DNA of 64,000 bases from Clostridium caldaquaticum (GCF_023806125.1 NZ_JAMSKT010000004.1:1-64000), one strand, 5' to 3'; counted from the stretch's first letter, positions 8,443 through 19,157 are shown. The notes: generated from the letters alone by a model not told the origin. Numbers and translations: made by a program.

Positions 8443-10173
8443 CTAAAGCTTTGGCAAAATAATTTCAACAACTGCTCCCTGAGAATCTGCATTATAAAAT
8501 TTAATTTTTGCCCCTCCAGAATATAAAAGCTCAAGCCTGCGCTTAATATTCCAAATTCCAATGTGTTTTCCATTATCATCTATAACCATATTGCCGCTAT
8601 TAAGCACTTTTAAAATTTCCTGTGAAAATCCTTTACCTGTATCTTTAACAATAATTTTAATATACTTATCTGATTCTTTTTCAATTAAATCTATATTTAT
8701 TAATAATTCAATAGCTGACTCCATGGAAAATGCATATTTAATTGTATTTTCAACAAAGGTCTGTATCATAAGTTGAGGTATAAAAATATACAGCAGATTA
8801 TAAGGTACGTTAATTTTATAAGTAAACTGATTTGGAAACCTCATTTCCTGAATTCTTAGATAATTACGAATATGTTCCAGCTCATCCTTTATAGGTACAA
8901 GCATCGAATTTGTATTAAATATATAACGAAAATAATTTACAAGGCAGACAGTCATTTCCTGAATAAGCTTAAAATCCTTCATTTTTGCAAGATTATAAAT
9001 TATATTAAGAGAATTCATAAAAAAATGTGGATTAATCTGAAGCTTCAATTGTTCAAGCTCTATTTTCTGTTTGTTTATTCTTTCTTCATATACACTTATC
9101 CTTAAATGTTTAATTTCATCCATCATTTTATTGAAGGTTTCATTTACTGTTAAAAATTCTACTGAAGTTTTTTCTGGATTTATCCGTGTGTCTATATCAC
9201 CATTTTTTATCCTTTTCATAGCTTTAAGAAGCTTATTTAAGGGAATTAATACATTTTTTCTTACAAATAATAGACATAATGGTACTAAAAGCACCGACGT
9301 AATAGCAATATAAGTAACTATTTTCTGAAGAAGGGGAAGCTTTTCAAGTATCTTTTCGTTAGGCACAACTGCAACTAAACTAAAATCTCCTTTTGACGAC
9401 TTTTCTCCAATTACCATATACTGATTATTTGTACCTGTAAGATAATAATTTTCTAAACTTTTGTTTAACTCTATATTCTTATCTTCTATTTTATTTGAGC
9501 TTAACATAACTTGTCCATCACTATTAACCAATAGTGAAGCACCATTTTCACCAAGATTAATAAGTCTTAGAGGAATTAAAAGCTTTTTCATACTTACCCA
9601 GGCACCTACATAAATATCATCATATTTCATAATCCTGAATAAATAATATTGTTCATTAATCTTCTCAACATACCACCCTTTATTATAAATTTCTACAGAG
9701 TCTTTATTTCTTATAAACAGATTACTTAGATAATCACTCACACTGCTGCGTTCATAATCAGTTGTTCCGCTATTATAACTCTGAACCAAAATTTGTTTTG
9801 CTGTTGGGTATACAAATATGGTATCAATATTTTTACTAAGTGTTACATCTTTCGAAATCCTTTCACTTAAAGAATATTCTGCAATATTATACTGATTTTC
9901 ATCAGTTGTATATTGCAGAATCTGCAGATTCTGATCAGAAACTAAAAGTCTGTTTAAATAACTGTCTATATTATCAAGCCCTGCATCAATCTGTCCCATA
10001 TATAAAGACATCATATTTTTATTAGACTCAGCTACCTGATTGTGAATAACATCTATAGCATAAAAATTATTATATATAAGCAAAGTAATTAAAGGTATCA
10101 TTACAATTATAACTCCGCTAATCAGTTTAAACCGTATAGAATTATGAGGTATGTGTAAATTAAACTTTTTCAC
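8443..10173 (-). CDS. yesM: YesM-type sensor histidine kinase
   Basis: A 576-residue membrane sensor kinase starting at GTG 10173, with AGGTGA upstream. TM1 lies around residues 14-34 and a large extracytoplasmic sensor of the Cache type follows. TM2 is near 285-305, followed by a HAMP domain. The YesM-type dimerisation block has QINPHFFMNSL with phospho-acceptor H383. The ATPase domain shows VENTIKYAF (N box), KDTGKGF (G1) and GKHIGIWNIKRRL (G2). It would sense extracellular sugar directly or via the binding protein and phosphorylate the YesN encoded next. Confidence 0.93.
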   Translation of the reverse strand: MKKFNLHIPHNSIRFKLISGVIIVMIPLITLLIYNNFYAIDVIHNQVAESNKNMMSLYMGQIDAGLDNIDSYLNRLLVSDQNLQILQYTTDENQYNIAEYSLSERISKDVTLSKNIDTIFVYPTAKQILVQSYNSGTTDYERSSVSDYLSNLFIRNKDSVEIYNKGWYVEKINEQYYLFRIMKYDDIYVGAWVSMKKLLIPLRLINLGENGASLLVNSDGQVMLSSNKIEDKNIELNKSLENYYLTGTNNQYMVIGEKSSKGDFSLVAVVPNEKILEKLPLLQKIVTYIAITSVLLVPLCLLFVRKNVLIPLNKLLKAMKRIKNGDIDTRINPEKTSVEFLTVNETFNKMMDEIKHLRISVYEERINKQKIELEQLKLQINPHFFMNSLNIIYNLAKMKDFKLIQEMTVCLVNYFRYIFNTNSMLVPIKDELEHIRNYLRIQEMRFPNQFTYKINVPYNLLYIFIPQLMIQTFVENTIKYAFSMESAIELLINIDLIEKESDKYIKIIVKDTGKGFSQEILKVLNSGNMVIDDNGKHIGIWNIKRRLELLYSGGAKIKFYNADSQGAVVEIILPKL

Positions 10174-10291
10174 TTGTATTCACCTGCTTCTTTAGATTAT
10201 TTGCTATTAAATATCTGTTTCAATTATCTTCATAATATCATTTATAATTAGTCTAATACCAGTCCATTTTCTTCAATAAATCTTATTCCCT

Positions 10292-11200
10292 TTATTTCAA
10301 ATGCAACTTTCTATAATCTTGCGGAGATTTACCAATAATCCGTTTAAACGTATTCGAGAAATAATATTGGTTATTGTAACCCAGTGCTTCACTGATATTA
10401 ACTATTTTTATGCTTGATAATTCTAACAGCTCACATGCCTTTTGCATCTTCAAACGAATATAATAATCAATAGGACTATATCCTGTCTTTTCTTTAAAAA
10501 GTTTAGAAAAATGGTATCTTGACATATTTGTATACTTTGATAACTGTTCTAAATTTAAATTAGTATTTAAATTATCAATCATATAATTAATAACCTTATC
10601 TATATTTATATCGTTCTTCTTAGTCAACCTGTTATTAATCCTCTGATGATTAATATAGCTACAAATGCTTATAAGGTAAGCAGTTGCAAGTATCAAATTA
10701 CTGTTGGTATAACCCGCTTTCAAAACATGAAGTACATCTTGAAAAAAAGATTGAAGTTTCATATTTTCACCAATATATATCACGGGTGAAGCAGCCGTAA
10801 CGCCAAGTAAAGAAGCAAATGCATCTGCATTATTACCGCGAAAGTGAATCCAATACTTTGTCCATGGTTCTTTCTCATCTGCACCATAAGAATGAATAAT
10901 ACCTGGAGGACATACAAATAGATCACCACTTTTTATTGAATAACGCTTATGTTCTAATTCCAACCACCCCTGCCCATCGATGCAATATACAATCACATAA
11001 TCCTTAAGCAGCCTGTTATTTACAATATGACCTTTAGCTTTAATGTAACAGCCTGCCCATGTCAATAGAATATTTGACAATATTATATCCTTAGATTCTC
11101 TCTCTAAAATGCTTTCCGGAGTATAATATGAGACTTTTTTATATTTACTTTTATGCTTTAACTGCTCTGAAACATGCTCTAAATTAGAATTTTCAAGCAT
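10292..11200 (-). CDS. AraC-family regulator with N-terminal cupin
   Basis: A 302-residue transcription factor. Residues about 50-150 form an AraC-type cupin sugar-binding barrel, with GDLFVCPPGIIHSYG as the typical strand pair. Residues about 200-300 carry two helix-turn-helix motifs (NLEQLSKYTNMSRYHFSKLF and GYNNQYYFSNTFKRIIGKSP). ATG 11200 follows GGGGG. It is divergent from the GH2 gene at 11421 and separated by 220 AT-rich bases, so it is the likely regulator of that enzyme. No terminator is evident before yesM. Confidence 0.9.
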   Translation of the reverse strand: MLENSNLEHVSEQLKHKSKYKKVSYYTPESILERESKDIILSNILLTWAGCYIKAKGHIVNNRLLKDYVIVYCIDGQGWLELEHKRYSIKSGDLFVCPPGIIHSYGADEKEPWTKYWIHFRGNNADAFASLLGVTAASPVIYIGENMKLQSFFQDVLHVLKAGYTNSNLILATAYLISICSYINHQRINNRLTKKNDINIDKVINYMIDNLNTNLNLEQLSKYTNMSRYHFSKLFKEKTGYSPIDYYIRLKMQKACELLELSSIKIVNISEALGYNNQYYFSNTFKRIIGKSPQDYRKLHLK

Positions 11201-11368
11201 CTTAGATTACCCCCATTTATATATTAATTTTCTGTTTTTTTAAATACCATTTATTAAAATAATAATTAATATAAATTACTATCTATAGCTATATAACAAT
11301 ATATTATATCATTCATCACAATATTTTAAATTACTTTTTTCATTTTCAAAGCTTATAATTAATTTACA

Positions 11369-11396
11369 TTGAAAAACTTTTCTTACACAATATAAA
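11369..11396 (+). promoter_or_regulatory. probable promoter of the GH2 gene
   Basis: TTGAAA at 11369-11374 and TATAAA at 11391-11396 are separated by 16 bp, 25 bases ahead of the GH2 start and its AAAGGAGG site. The rest of the 220-base divergent gap is AT-rich with no clear operator. Confidence 0.4.
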
Positions 11397-11420
11397 AATA
11401 AATAAAGGAGGCATAAGCTT

Positions 11421-13865
11421 ATGATAAGGAAAAACATTGATAATTCTTGGCTCTTTAGCCATGGACAACCATCAGGAATGGTTCTTTCTGCAATGTTTGA
11501 AAAACCAGGCAGACTAGTAAATCTTCCCCATGATTTTACTATTGAAACAGATACTTATAAAGAAGCACCAGCTGCTCGAAACACCGGTTATTACGGTGGA
11601 GGAATTGGAACCTACACTAAAACACTTGACATTCCTGAGGAATATATAGGAAAACGTGTACTTGTAGAATTTGACGGAGCATATATGAATACAACTGTTG
11701 GTTTAAATGGACATACATTAACTAAGCACCATTATGGTTACACTCCATTTCATGTAGACCTGACTCCATATATTAAACCAGGTAAACCTAATCGTCTTAC
11801 TGTAACAGTCAACAATTCAGCCCAGCCAAATTCACGCTGGTATTCGGGTTCAGGCATATACCGACACGTAGACCTATTATACGCACCTAAGATACATATA
11901 GCACCTTGGGGAATTTATGCTTACACTTTACACATTGTTAATGGCACAGCCTTTATTAATGTGGAAACAACCATAGAAAATCATACATCAGAAAATAGAA
12001 ACTTATGGATTGATATTAACATAGAGAAAGATTCTGATGGCTTAAAAGCCGGTACTGGAAGAATAATGGTACATGTACCAGCTGGTGAAAAGACTGTAGC
12101 ACAGGTAAAGGTAGCTGTTAAAAATGCTGACCTATGGGATATAGATTCTCCTAACCTTTATAAAATTACTGCTCAATTGTCAGACAAAACTGTTATTCTT
12201 GACAGTGACAGCACTACCTTCGGAATAAGAACTATTTCAGTTGATACAGAAAATGGTTTTATGCTGAACGGACGTACAATTAAGTTAAAAGGAGGCTGTG
12301 TTCATCATGATAATGGAATTCTTGGCGCTGCTTCATTTAAAGACAGTGAGTATAGAAAGATGAAACTACATAAGGAAAATGGTTATAATGCTATCCGTTG
12401 TGCTCATAATCCTCCATCTAGAGATATGCTGGATGCATGTGACCGCCTGGGATTACTAGTCATTGACGAAGCCTTTGATTCCTGGACTATGAATAAAACG
12501 CCAAATGATTATAGTCTTTACTTTGAAAATAACTGGAAATCAGATATAGAGTTATTTATGCTTCGTGACAGAAATCATCCCTGCATAATTATGTGGTCAA
12601 CAGGAAATGAGATTACTGAACGCGGTGGGCTTTCAGATGGCTATAATTGGTCTTCCAAATTAGCAGCGTGGGTACGAGAGCTTGATTCAACCCGTCCTGT
12701 CATTAATTCAGTCTGCAGCTTCTTTAACGGTCTTGATGATGATAATAATGCAAAATGTTACCAGGAAATGTTAGAACAATATCAAAAGAATGGAGCAATT
12801 ATTAATTTAGATTCGGAATATAGCAAAAAAATCTGGGCTGACCTTACAGAAGCATTCCTTGCACCGTTAGATGTAGCAGGATATAATTACCTGGCTTATC
12901 GTTACGAAAAGGATTCAAAAACTTATCCTAACCGTATCATCTGTTGTACTGAAAGCATGGCATTAAATACAGCTGAATACTGGGATGCCGTTGAACGCTT
13001 TCCTAATGTAATTGGTGATTTTATATGGACCAGCTACGATTATATTGGAGAGGCAGGTATTGGAAAAGTAAAATATGTTGAACCTGATGAAACTGTAGCT
13101 ATAATGTCACAATTTAATTCTGAATATCCATGGCGATTAGCAAATTGTGCTGATTTCGACCTCTGCGGCTTTCCTCGTCCTCAGCTTGCTTACCGCAAAA
13201 TAGTATGGGGCTCTGACGAAACCTTTATAGCCTCTCATAATCCAAAAAACTACGGCAAAAAGGAAGTTGTATCAAAATGGGGCTGGCCAAAATGCGATAA
13301 TTCCTGGAGCTGGCACGGTTATGAAGGTAAGCCTGTGAAGGTAGATGTTTACTCAGCAGCTGAAGAAGTGGAACTTATCCTGAACGGAAAAAGTATGGGC
13401 AAACATCCAGCTGGCAAAGAAAACAATTATACCGCAAAATTTAATATAACTTATGAACCAGGAACTTTAGAAGCTGTAAGTTTTACTGGCGGCAAAAAAA
13501 TATCCTCCAATCTACTTAAGACTGCTGGTAACCCTTCAGCTATTCGCATCATTCCGGAAACAAAAGAACTTATAGCTGACGGACAATCATTATGCTTTGC
13601 AGTAGTTGAAATTATAGATTCAGAAGGAAATCTTGTTCCTAATGCTGAAATAAAAGCAACTGCCAAAGTAGAGGGAGCTGCAACACTTGCTGCATTTGGT
13701 ACAGGAAATCCTAAAACAACAGAAAATTACACTAAAGGTGAATTTACTTCCTTCAAAGGCAGACTACTGGCAATCCTTCGTGCTGGTACTGAGTCAGGTA
13801 CCGCAATATTAAAAATAAGTATAGAAGGACTAGGATGTTCAACTACTGAAATTATTATAAAGTAA
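11421..13865 (+). CDS. glycoside hydrolase family 2 beta-galactosidase-like enzyme
   Basis: An 814-residue GH2 enzyme. Domains in order are a jelly-roll sugar-binding domain (about 1-160), an Ig-like domain (about 165-270), a TIM barrel (about 275-570), a DUF4982-like Ig domain, and a C-terminal invasin/Ig-like domain (about 700-814). The acid/base is E397 in WSTGNEITE and the nucleophile E511 in CCTESM. No signal peptide is present, so it is intracellular. The architecture matches the bacterial beta-galactosidase/beta-glycosidase group rather than LacZ. The start has AAAGGAGG. It is probably controlled by the divergent cupin-AraC protein. Confidence 0.92.
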   Translation: MIRKNIDNSWLFSHGQPSGMVLSAMFEKPGRLVNLPHDFTIETDTYKEAPAARNTGYYGGGIGTYTKTLDIPEEYIGKRVLVEFDGAYMNTTVGLNGHTLTKHHYGYTPFHVDLTPYIKPGKPNRLTVTVNNSAQPNSRWYSGSGIYRHVDLLYAPKIHIAPWGIYAYTLHIVNGTAFINVETTIENHTSENRNLWIDINIEKDSDGLKAGTGRIMVHVPAGEKTVAQVKVAVKNADLWDIDSPNLYKITAQLSDKTVILDSDSTTFGIRTISVDTENGFMLNGRTIKLKGGCVHHDNGILGAASFKDSEYRKMKLHKENGYNAIRCAHNPPSRDMLDACDRLGLLVIDEAFDSWTMNKTPNDYSLYFENNWKSDIELFMLRDRNHPCIIMWSTGNEITERGGLSDGYNWSSKLAAWVRELDSTRPVINSVCSFFNGLDDDNNAKCYQEMLEQYQKNGAIINLDSEYSKKIWADLTEAFLAPLDVAGYNYLAYRYEKDSKTYPNRIICCTESMALNTAEYWDAVERFPNVIGDFIWTSYDYIGEAGIGKVKYVEPDETVAIMSQFNSEYPWRLANCADFDLCGFPRPQLAYRKIVWGSDETFIASHNPKNYGKKEVVSKWGWPKCDNSWSWHGYEGKPVKVDVYSAAEEVELILNGKSMGKHPAGKENNYTAKFNITYEPGTLEAVSFTGGKKISSNLLKTAGNPSAIRIIPETKELIADGQSLCFAVVEIIDSEGNLVPNAEIKATAKVEGAATLAAFGTGNPKTTENYTKGEFTSFKGRLLAILRAGTESGTAILKISIEGLGCSTTEIIIK

Positions 13866-13874
13866 ACATTAAAA

Positions 13875-13928
13875 AATCAATCCCGTAGAGTAAGCTGTAA
13901 AGCCTTTTACTGGATTGATTTTTTCTTT
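13875..13928 (+). terminator. Rho-independent terminator of the GH2 gene
   Basis: AATCAATCC pairs with GGATTGATT, with an inner AGTAA/TTTACT helix, followed by TTTTTC and further T residues. Confidence 0.85.
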
Positions 13929-14047
13929 TTATCTAACTTCTCATAATTTTACTGCTTATATTGTGGAATACTAAAAAATATGTTAAATTACTAAAGGACT
14001 AAGAATTTCTTCGCAATAAAATAAACTCTTATTTTGGAGGTAATTGT

Positions 14048-15454
14048 ATGACCTTAAATTCTAATCAAAAGACAGAAAAAAAGAAAAGAGAAACCTTCTC
14101 AACAGGCTTAGCAGTTTTTTTCGCAACGCTAGGATCAGCAGTAGGTCTAGGTAATATATGGAAATTTCCTTATCTTACTGGTAATAGCGGCGGCGGTGCT
14201 TTTGTATTTACTTATTTGATATGTATTCTCCTTGTTGGTATACCTGTTATGGTTGCTGAATTTTATATAGGCCGAAAAACAAGAAAAAATGCAGTTGGTG
14301 CATTTACCGCACTTAAGGCAAGTCCCTTCTGGAAAATAATCGGGTATATGGGAGCAGCTGCTTCACTGTTTATTATGTTTTTTTACAGTTCTGTAGCAGG
14401 ATGGGTATATTCATATGTATTCAAAGCATTAACCGGCAAATTCGGAGCACTAGCCAAAAAACCAGTTGAAGAGGCAGTAAAGACTGCAGGTGAGGAATTT
14501 AGTTTAACTGTAGGTGGAACATACTCTCCTGTCTTATGGCAGTTTATTGTAATAGCAGTGGTTTCTGCAATACTTATTGCTGGTGTTCAAAAAGGTATTG
14601 AAAGAGTAACAAAAACACTAATGCCTTTATTATTTTTATTAATTATAATTTGTGATATAAGAGCCATTACTTTACCAAAAGCATCTCAAGGACTGCAATT
14701 TCTATTTAACGTAGATTTTTCAAAAATTAATGCTCCTGTCATTTTAACAGCTTTAGGTCTGGCTTTCTTTAAGCTATCCCTTGGAATGGGAACAATGATA
14801 ACTTACGGAAGTTATTTTACTGAAGAAAGCAACCTGATGACTACATCAGCCAGAGTTGCAGTTTCAGATACAATAGTATCATTGCTTTCTGGAATAGCTA
14901 TCTTTCCGGTAGTGTTTGAATTTGGAATGAAACCAGGAGGAGGACCTGGACTATTGTTTCAGACAATACCTCTTGCATTTTCCAGAATGCCTTTAGGTAA
15001 TTTACTTTTAATTGCTTTCTTTTTATTAGCTGCAATTGCAGCAACAACAGCAATGATTTCAATGTTAGAAGTACCTATAGCAATTTTAACGGAAGAAAAA
15101 GGCATGGGTAGAACTAATGCTGTATTGTTAATTTCTTCTGTTGTATTTATTATAGGTGCAGTAACAGTTCACCCTGAAAGTATATTTGGAGGGGTTACCT
15201 TATTAGGTAAAGGATTCTTTGATTTATTTGATTATATTTCATCTAATATTCTATTACCTGTTGGCGGATTACTTATTTCCGTATTCGCTGGATACTTTGT
15301 TTCTAAAAGTGAGCTTTGCAAAGAATTATCAAATAATGGTATAATAAAAAATAAATCGCTGATTAATATTTATCACTTTGTTGTAAAATTTGTTACTCCA
15401 ATATTATTAATAATTGTATTTCTAAGTTCTATAGGTATTATAAAACTAAAGTAA
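14048..15454 (+). CDS. sodium-dependent transporter, NSS/SNF family
   Basis: A 468-residue membrane protein of the neurotransmitter:sodium symporter family. The first helix has GSAVGLGNIWKFPYLTGNSG, containing the LeuT-type unwound TM1 segment that binds Na+ and substrate. About eleven to twelve helices follow. The start has GGAGG at a good distance. In bacteria these usually import amino acids with Na+. The substrate is unknown and nothing ties it to the sugar genes around it. It is flanked by terminators, so it is probably monocistronic. Confidence 0.92.
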   Translation: MTLNSNQKTEKKKRETFSTGLAVFFATLGSAVGLGNIWKFPYLTGNSGGGAFVFTYLICILLVGIPVMVAEFYIGRKTRKNAVGAFTALKASPFWKIIGYMGAAASLFIMFFYSSVAGWVYSYVFKALTGKFGALAKKPVEEAVKTAGEEFSLTVGGTYSPVLWQFIVIAVVSAILIAGVQKGIERVTKTLMPLLFLLIIICDIRAITLPKASQGLQFLFNVDFSKINAPVILTALGLAFFKLSLGMGTMITYGSYFTEESNLMTTSARVAVSDTIVSLLSGIAIFPVVFEFGMKPGGGPGLLFQTIPLAFSRMPLGNLLLIAFFLLAAIAATTAMISMLEVPIAILTEEKGMGRTNAVLLISSVVFIIGAVTVHPESIFGGVTLLGKGFFDLFDYISSNILLPVGGLLISVFAGYFVSKSELCKELSNNGIIKNKSLINIYHFVVKFVTPILLIIVFLSSIGIIKLK

Positions 15455-15470
15455 AAATGCCTTAAGAAAC

Positions 15471-15506
15471 TGCCTATACACAATTTATGTGATGTATAGG
15501 CATTTG
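15471..15506 (+). terminator. hairpin downstream of the sodium symporter
   Basis: TGCCTATACA and TGTATAGGCA form a perfect 10-bp stem 16 bases after the stop codon. Only a short T run follows. It precedes the ribosome binding site of the next gene by about 30 bases. Confidence 0.65.
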
Positions 15507-15545
15507 CTATATTATAAACAAAAATTAAAATCAGGAGATAAAATC

Positions 15546-16787
15546 ATGAACAATATACATGAAGATATAAACCCAAGCCTTTACACCATTTGTGCTTTAA
15601 TTAACAACTTAACAAAACTTGATGTTGAATTTATAAGCTGTAATGAAAAATCTTCCTTTCAAATATTGAATTCAAAAATGCTGTATTTTATGCAATCTGT
15701 AAAAAAAGAAAACATTACCTTTATTCATAAATTTTTACAAAACAAATTAAGCACTGACTGTCTTTATCATACTGACAATTTAGGGCTTAATTATATAGCT
15801 TCAGGCTTATTTGAATGCGGCATTTATAAGGGTACTATAATTGCCGGCCCTTTTTTATCTAACATTCCTGATACTTATTTTATATCTAATATAATAGAAA
15901 AAAACCGATTTCCTCTAAGTTATAAAATGCAGCTTCAGGAATATTATAACAGGTTAAACATATTGGATATAAATTACTGTAAAAATATAGGACATATGAT
16001 GATTAATATATTAAAAAATCCATTTGTTGATTGTAATCTTTTATTTTCAAACAATAAAAATTTTGATATCAATGAAGATAACAATTTATCTATGGAAATC
16101 GAAAAAACATTTTCGGAAATAGAAATAAGATATAAAATAGAAAAAGCCCTACTAAAAGCTGTTGAAAAAGGTGACAAAGTAGATGCTTTAAAACAAGCTA
16201 ATTTTTTTCAATTTAACCCTGTTCACAGAGTTCCTAATGATCCTTTAAGAGCTATAAAAAATTATACTTATAGCTTTAATACTATGCTAAGAATAGCAGC
16301 AGAAAAAGGCGGTGTTTCTCCCATATACGTTCATAACTTATCTGATAAGTTTGCTATTTTAATAGAAAGATTATCCACCATTTCTGAAATAGAAAACTTT
16401 AAAATAAAAATGATTTGTGAATACTGCGATTTAGTAAAAAAAATGTCTACAGCAGGCTTCAGTCCAGTTATAAAAAAAGCTGTTAATTATATTAATTTGA
16501 ATTTTCATAAGCCAATTTCTTTAAATATTATAGCTGAAAATATTCATGTAAATCCTTCTCACCTTTCAAGGCAATTTAAAAAAGAAACAAAAATGACTAT
16601 TACTGAGTTCATTAACAGAAAAAGAATCGATGAAGCTAAATTTATCCTTGAAAAAAACGATACAAAAATAACAGACATAGCTCTAATGGTTGGCTTTGAA
16701 AATCACAATTATTTCTGTACTGTTTTTAAGCAAGTTACTTCCTTAACTCCTAGAGAATATGTAAATAAAATAGGTAATAAAAAATAA
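15546..16787 (+). CDS. AraC-family regulator with PocR-like N-terminal region
   Basis: A 413-residue regulator. ATG 15546 follows AGGAGATAAAATC; upstream in-frame ATGs fall in the preceding terminator hairpin. Residues about 1-175 resemble the PocR sensory domain of AraC proteins (GLFECGIYKGTIIAGPFL is the glycine-rich core). The C-terminal 100 residues form the double HTH (NIIAENIHVNPSHLSRQFKK and VGFENHNYFCTVFKQVTSLTP). It converges on the GH2/GPH pair across a shared terminator. The ligand is unknown; it could govern that pair or the symporter before it. Confidence 0.85.
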   Translation: MNNIHEDINPSLYTICALINNLTKLDVEFISCNEKSSFQILNSKMLYFMQSVKKENITFIHKFLQNKLSTDCLYHTDNLGLNYIASGLFECGIYKGTIIAGPFLSNIPDTYFISNIIEKNRFPLSYKMQLQEYYNRLNILDINYCKNIGHMMINILKNPFVDCNLLFSNNKNFDINEDNNLSMEIEKTFSEIEIRYKIEKALLKAVEKGDKVDALKQANFFQFNPVHRVPNDPLRAIKNYTYSFNTMLRIAAEKGGVSPIYVHNLSDKFAILIERLSTISEIENFKIKMICEYCDLVKKMSTAGFSPVIKKAVNYINLNFHKPISLNIIAENIHVNPSHLSRQFKKETKMTITEFINRKRIDEAKFILEKNDTKITDIALMVGFENHNYFCTVFKQVTSLTPREYVNKIGNKK

Positions 16788-16831
16788 GAGGCTGTATAAA
16801 GGTACAAATTACAGCCTCTTATTTTTTATTT
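16784..16831. terminator. bidirectional terminator between convergent genes
   Basis: AAGAGGCTGT and ACAGCCTCTT form a perfect 10-bp stem. ATTTTTTATTT follows on the plus strand and an A-rich tract precedes it. It overlaps both gene ends. Confidence 0.85.
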
Positions 16832-19133
16832 AGACTTTTTTAATTTTTGTCAGCTCTTTATTAAGTATATACATAATTTTTTCATTAAACAAATCTTCTG
16901 CCATAGAAGCTATCATATCTATCTTCATGAACTCCATCATTCCAAACATAGGCTTTTCCTCAAAATTTCCTAAATACTTTTTAAGAACTGCCTTAGCTTC
17001 ATCATTTTTCATAATTTCAGCAATTGTACAACGTGTAGAATATACATCATCAGTGATTTTAATTTCCTCTATTTGCACATCACCAAGTTCCGGCATTGTA
17101 AACCAGTTTGCTACTAGTCCACCTTTATCTTTTTCTGGAGCTTCGTAGCTTATATTAGGTTCATATACTTTGTTAAATAAAGCAGTATCTTTTAATATAA
17201 CATTATTACAATTAGATACAGCTTTAATTTCATTTATTCCATCTTTCAATTCAATATTTTCAAAAATAAATATTTTATCATTACCTGTCTTAGTTTGAAT
17301 TTCTTTTCCATTTACATAAAGAGTTATATTATCACAGTTAGAATAAACTTTAACATTTATTTTTTCTTCTGCTCTGTCTACAAACCTCTTGCTTGTTATA
17401 TGGACAAATTTTTCATCTGACCAGTGCGCTTTATACATGTAAAATGCATCTTTTTTAATCTTTCTGTCATAAGTAACTAATCCCTTATTATTTCTTCCTT
17501 TCACTCCGCCTTCATCTCTTATATTTGCACCAAAATCAAACATATTCCATACATAAGTTCCCCAAAGGAAATGTTTTTTCTCTAAAATTTTCCATGACTT
17601 TTCATGATATAAAGCATGATATTCTTCAGTATAATCTTTTACCTTCGGGTTATTAGAGTGATACTGAATTATACCTTCTGCACCATATTCAGATACGCAT
17701 AATGGTACATGGGGATTAACTTCATGAAAACCATCAAGCCACTTTTCAATATCTTCTACTTTACCTTGATACCAGCCATAATATTTGTTATATCCAACTA
17801 CATCCGTTATATAGTTATATTCATCCTTATCATCAACAACTGCAAGATTTGCCATTGTAGTTAATCTAGTAGCATCTTCTTTTTTTGTTAATTCATTTAA
17901 TTCCTTAACAAGTCTTCTAGCCTCTGGTTTATCTCCGCCTATTTGTATTTCATTCTGAATTCCCCAGAACATAATTGACGGATGATTAAAGTTTTGTCGT
18001 ATAAGTTCAATCATCTGCTGCTTTGCATTAATACCCTCAAATTCTGTTTTTGACATAACAGAAATAAATGGTATTTCAGCCCACACAACCATACCTTCCT
18101 TGTCACACAAATCATAGAAATATTGACTATGCTGATAATGAGCAAGTCTTATTGAAGTTGCACCTATTTCTTTAATTAACTCCATATCTTCTTTTTGTTC
18201 TTTTTCAGTAATTGCCCATCCCAAATCTTTTCTGTCCTGATGTCTTGAAACACCCTTTAACTGAAGATGTTCACCATTTAAGAAAAATCCTTTTTCAGCA
18301 TCAACTTTAAAAAATCTAACTCCAAAAGGAATGGTAAGTTCATCTATAGTATCATTAAAACTAACTAAAGATAGTTTAGCTTTATACATATAAGGATTTT
18401 TTCTGCCATTCCAAAGTGTCGGGTTTTCTATAACAACCAAAACTTCTGTTTCTTTTATTTCGCCTTTTGCTATTACTACTTCTTTAGCAGCATAAGTTAC
18501 AGCATTACCTTCTGCATCAAATATATCTGCCCAAAATCTTACTTTCTTATCTTCTTCATTATCATTTACTAATTTAGCTTTAATTTTCAATAAAGCTTTT
18601 TCATGACTTACTTCTTCTTGAATTATATATATTCCTTTTGAGCCATAATCCATTAAATCAAAATGCACATTGTTAGTAACTACAATATTTACATCTCTAT
18701 AAATTCCACCATAAAATGTAAAATCCGCCATTTGAGGATATACATCGTTTACTACTGTATTATCTACTTTTACGGATAGAATATTTTCACTTCCAAATTC
18801 AACAAAATCAGTAATGTCAAATCTAAATGCAGAATAACCTCCTCTATGCTGTCCAACATAACTGCCATTTACATATACATCTGTAATACTGTTAGCTCCA
18901 TTAAACTCTATAAATATTTTATTCCGTTTTGACAAATTATCAACGATAAACTTTTTTCTATACCAGCAGGCACCCTTATAATAATTAAAGCCATTTGCTC
19001 CATCAATAGCATTCCAGGTATGAGGAATATTTACAACTTCCCAGTTTTCATCATTATAATTTTTCTCTATTGCTTTTACTTCATCTTGTTTTATAAACTT
19101 CCATGAATTGTTAATATTAATTAACTTTCTCAT
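16830..19133 (-). CDS. glycoside hydrolase family 2 enzyme (beta-galactosidase/beta-glucuronidase type)
   Basis: A 767-residue GH2 protein distinct from the one at 11421. The sugar-binding domain (about 1-170), Ig-like domain (about 175-275) and TIM barrel (about 280-570) are followed by a DUF4982-like C-terminal domain and a helical tail. The acid/base is E395 in WGIQNEIQ and the nucleophile E482 in VSEYGAEG. There is no signal peptide. GGAGG precedes the ATG. It lies 24 bases downstream of a GPH symporter gene, so the pair probably imports and cleaves one beta-linked glycoside. Sugar specificity cannot be told. Confidence 0.9.
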   Translation of the reverse strand: MRKLININNSWKFIKQDEVKAIEKNYNDENWEVVNIPHTWNAIDGANGFNYYKGACWYRKKFIVDNLSKRNKIFIEFNGANSITDVYVNGSYVGQHRGGYSAFRFDITDFVEFGSENILSVKVDNTVVNDVYPQMADFTFYGGIYRDVNIVVTNNVHFDLMDYGSKGIYIIQEEVSHEKALLKIKAKLVNDNEEDKKVRFWADIFDAEGNAVTYAAKEVVIAKGEIKETEVLVVIENPTLWNGRKNPYMYKAKLSLVSFNDTIDELTIPFGVRFFKVDAEKGFFLNGEHLQLKGVSRHQDRKDLGWAITEKEQKEDMELIKEIGATSIRLAHYQHSQYFYDLCDKEGMVVWAEIPFISVMSKTEFEGINAKQQMIELIRQNFNHPSIMFWGIQNEIQIGGDKPEARRLVKELNELTKKEDATRLTTMANLAVVDDKDEYNYITDVVGYNKYYGWYQGKVEDIEKWLDGFHEVNPHVPLCVSEYGAEGIIQYHSNNPKVKDYTEEYHALYHEKSWKILEKKHFLWGTYVWNMFDFGANIRDEGGVKGRNNKGLVTYDRKIKKDAFYMYKAHWSDEKFVHITSKRFVDRAEEKINVKVYSNCDNITLYVNGKEIQTKTGNDKIFIFENIELKDGINEIKAVSNCNNVILKDTALFNKVYEPNISYEAPEKDKGGLVANWFTMPELGDVQIEEIKITDDVYSTRCTIAEIMKNDEAKAVLKKYLGNFEEKPMFGMMEFMKIDMIASMAEDLFNEKIMYILNKELTKIKKV

Positions 19134-19157
19134 TTTATTATCCTCCAGTACACTTAT

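Noticed and set aside
10174-10291. Terminator between the AraC gene and yesM
   Set aside because: No hairpin with a T-run could be found; only AT-rich sequence.
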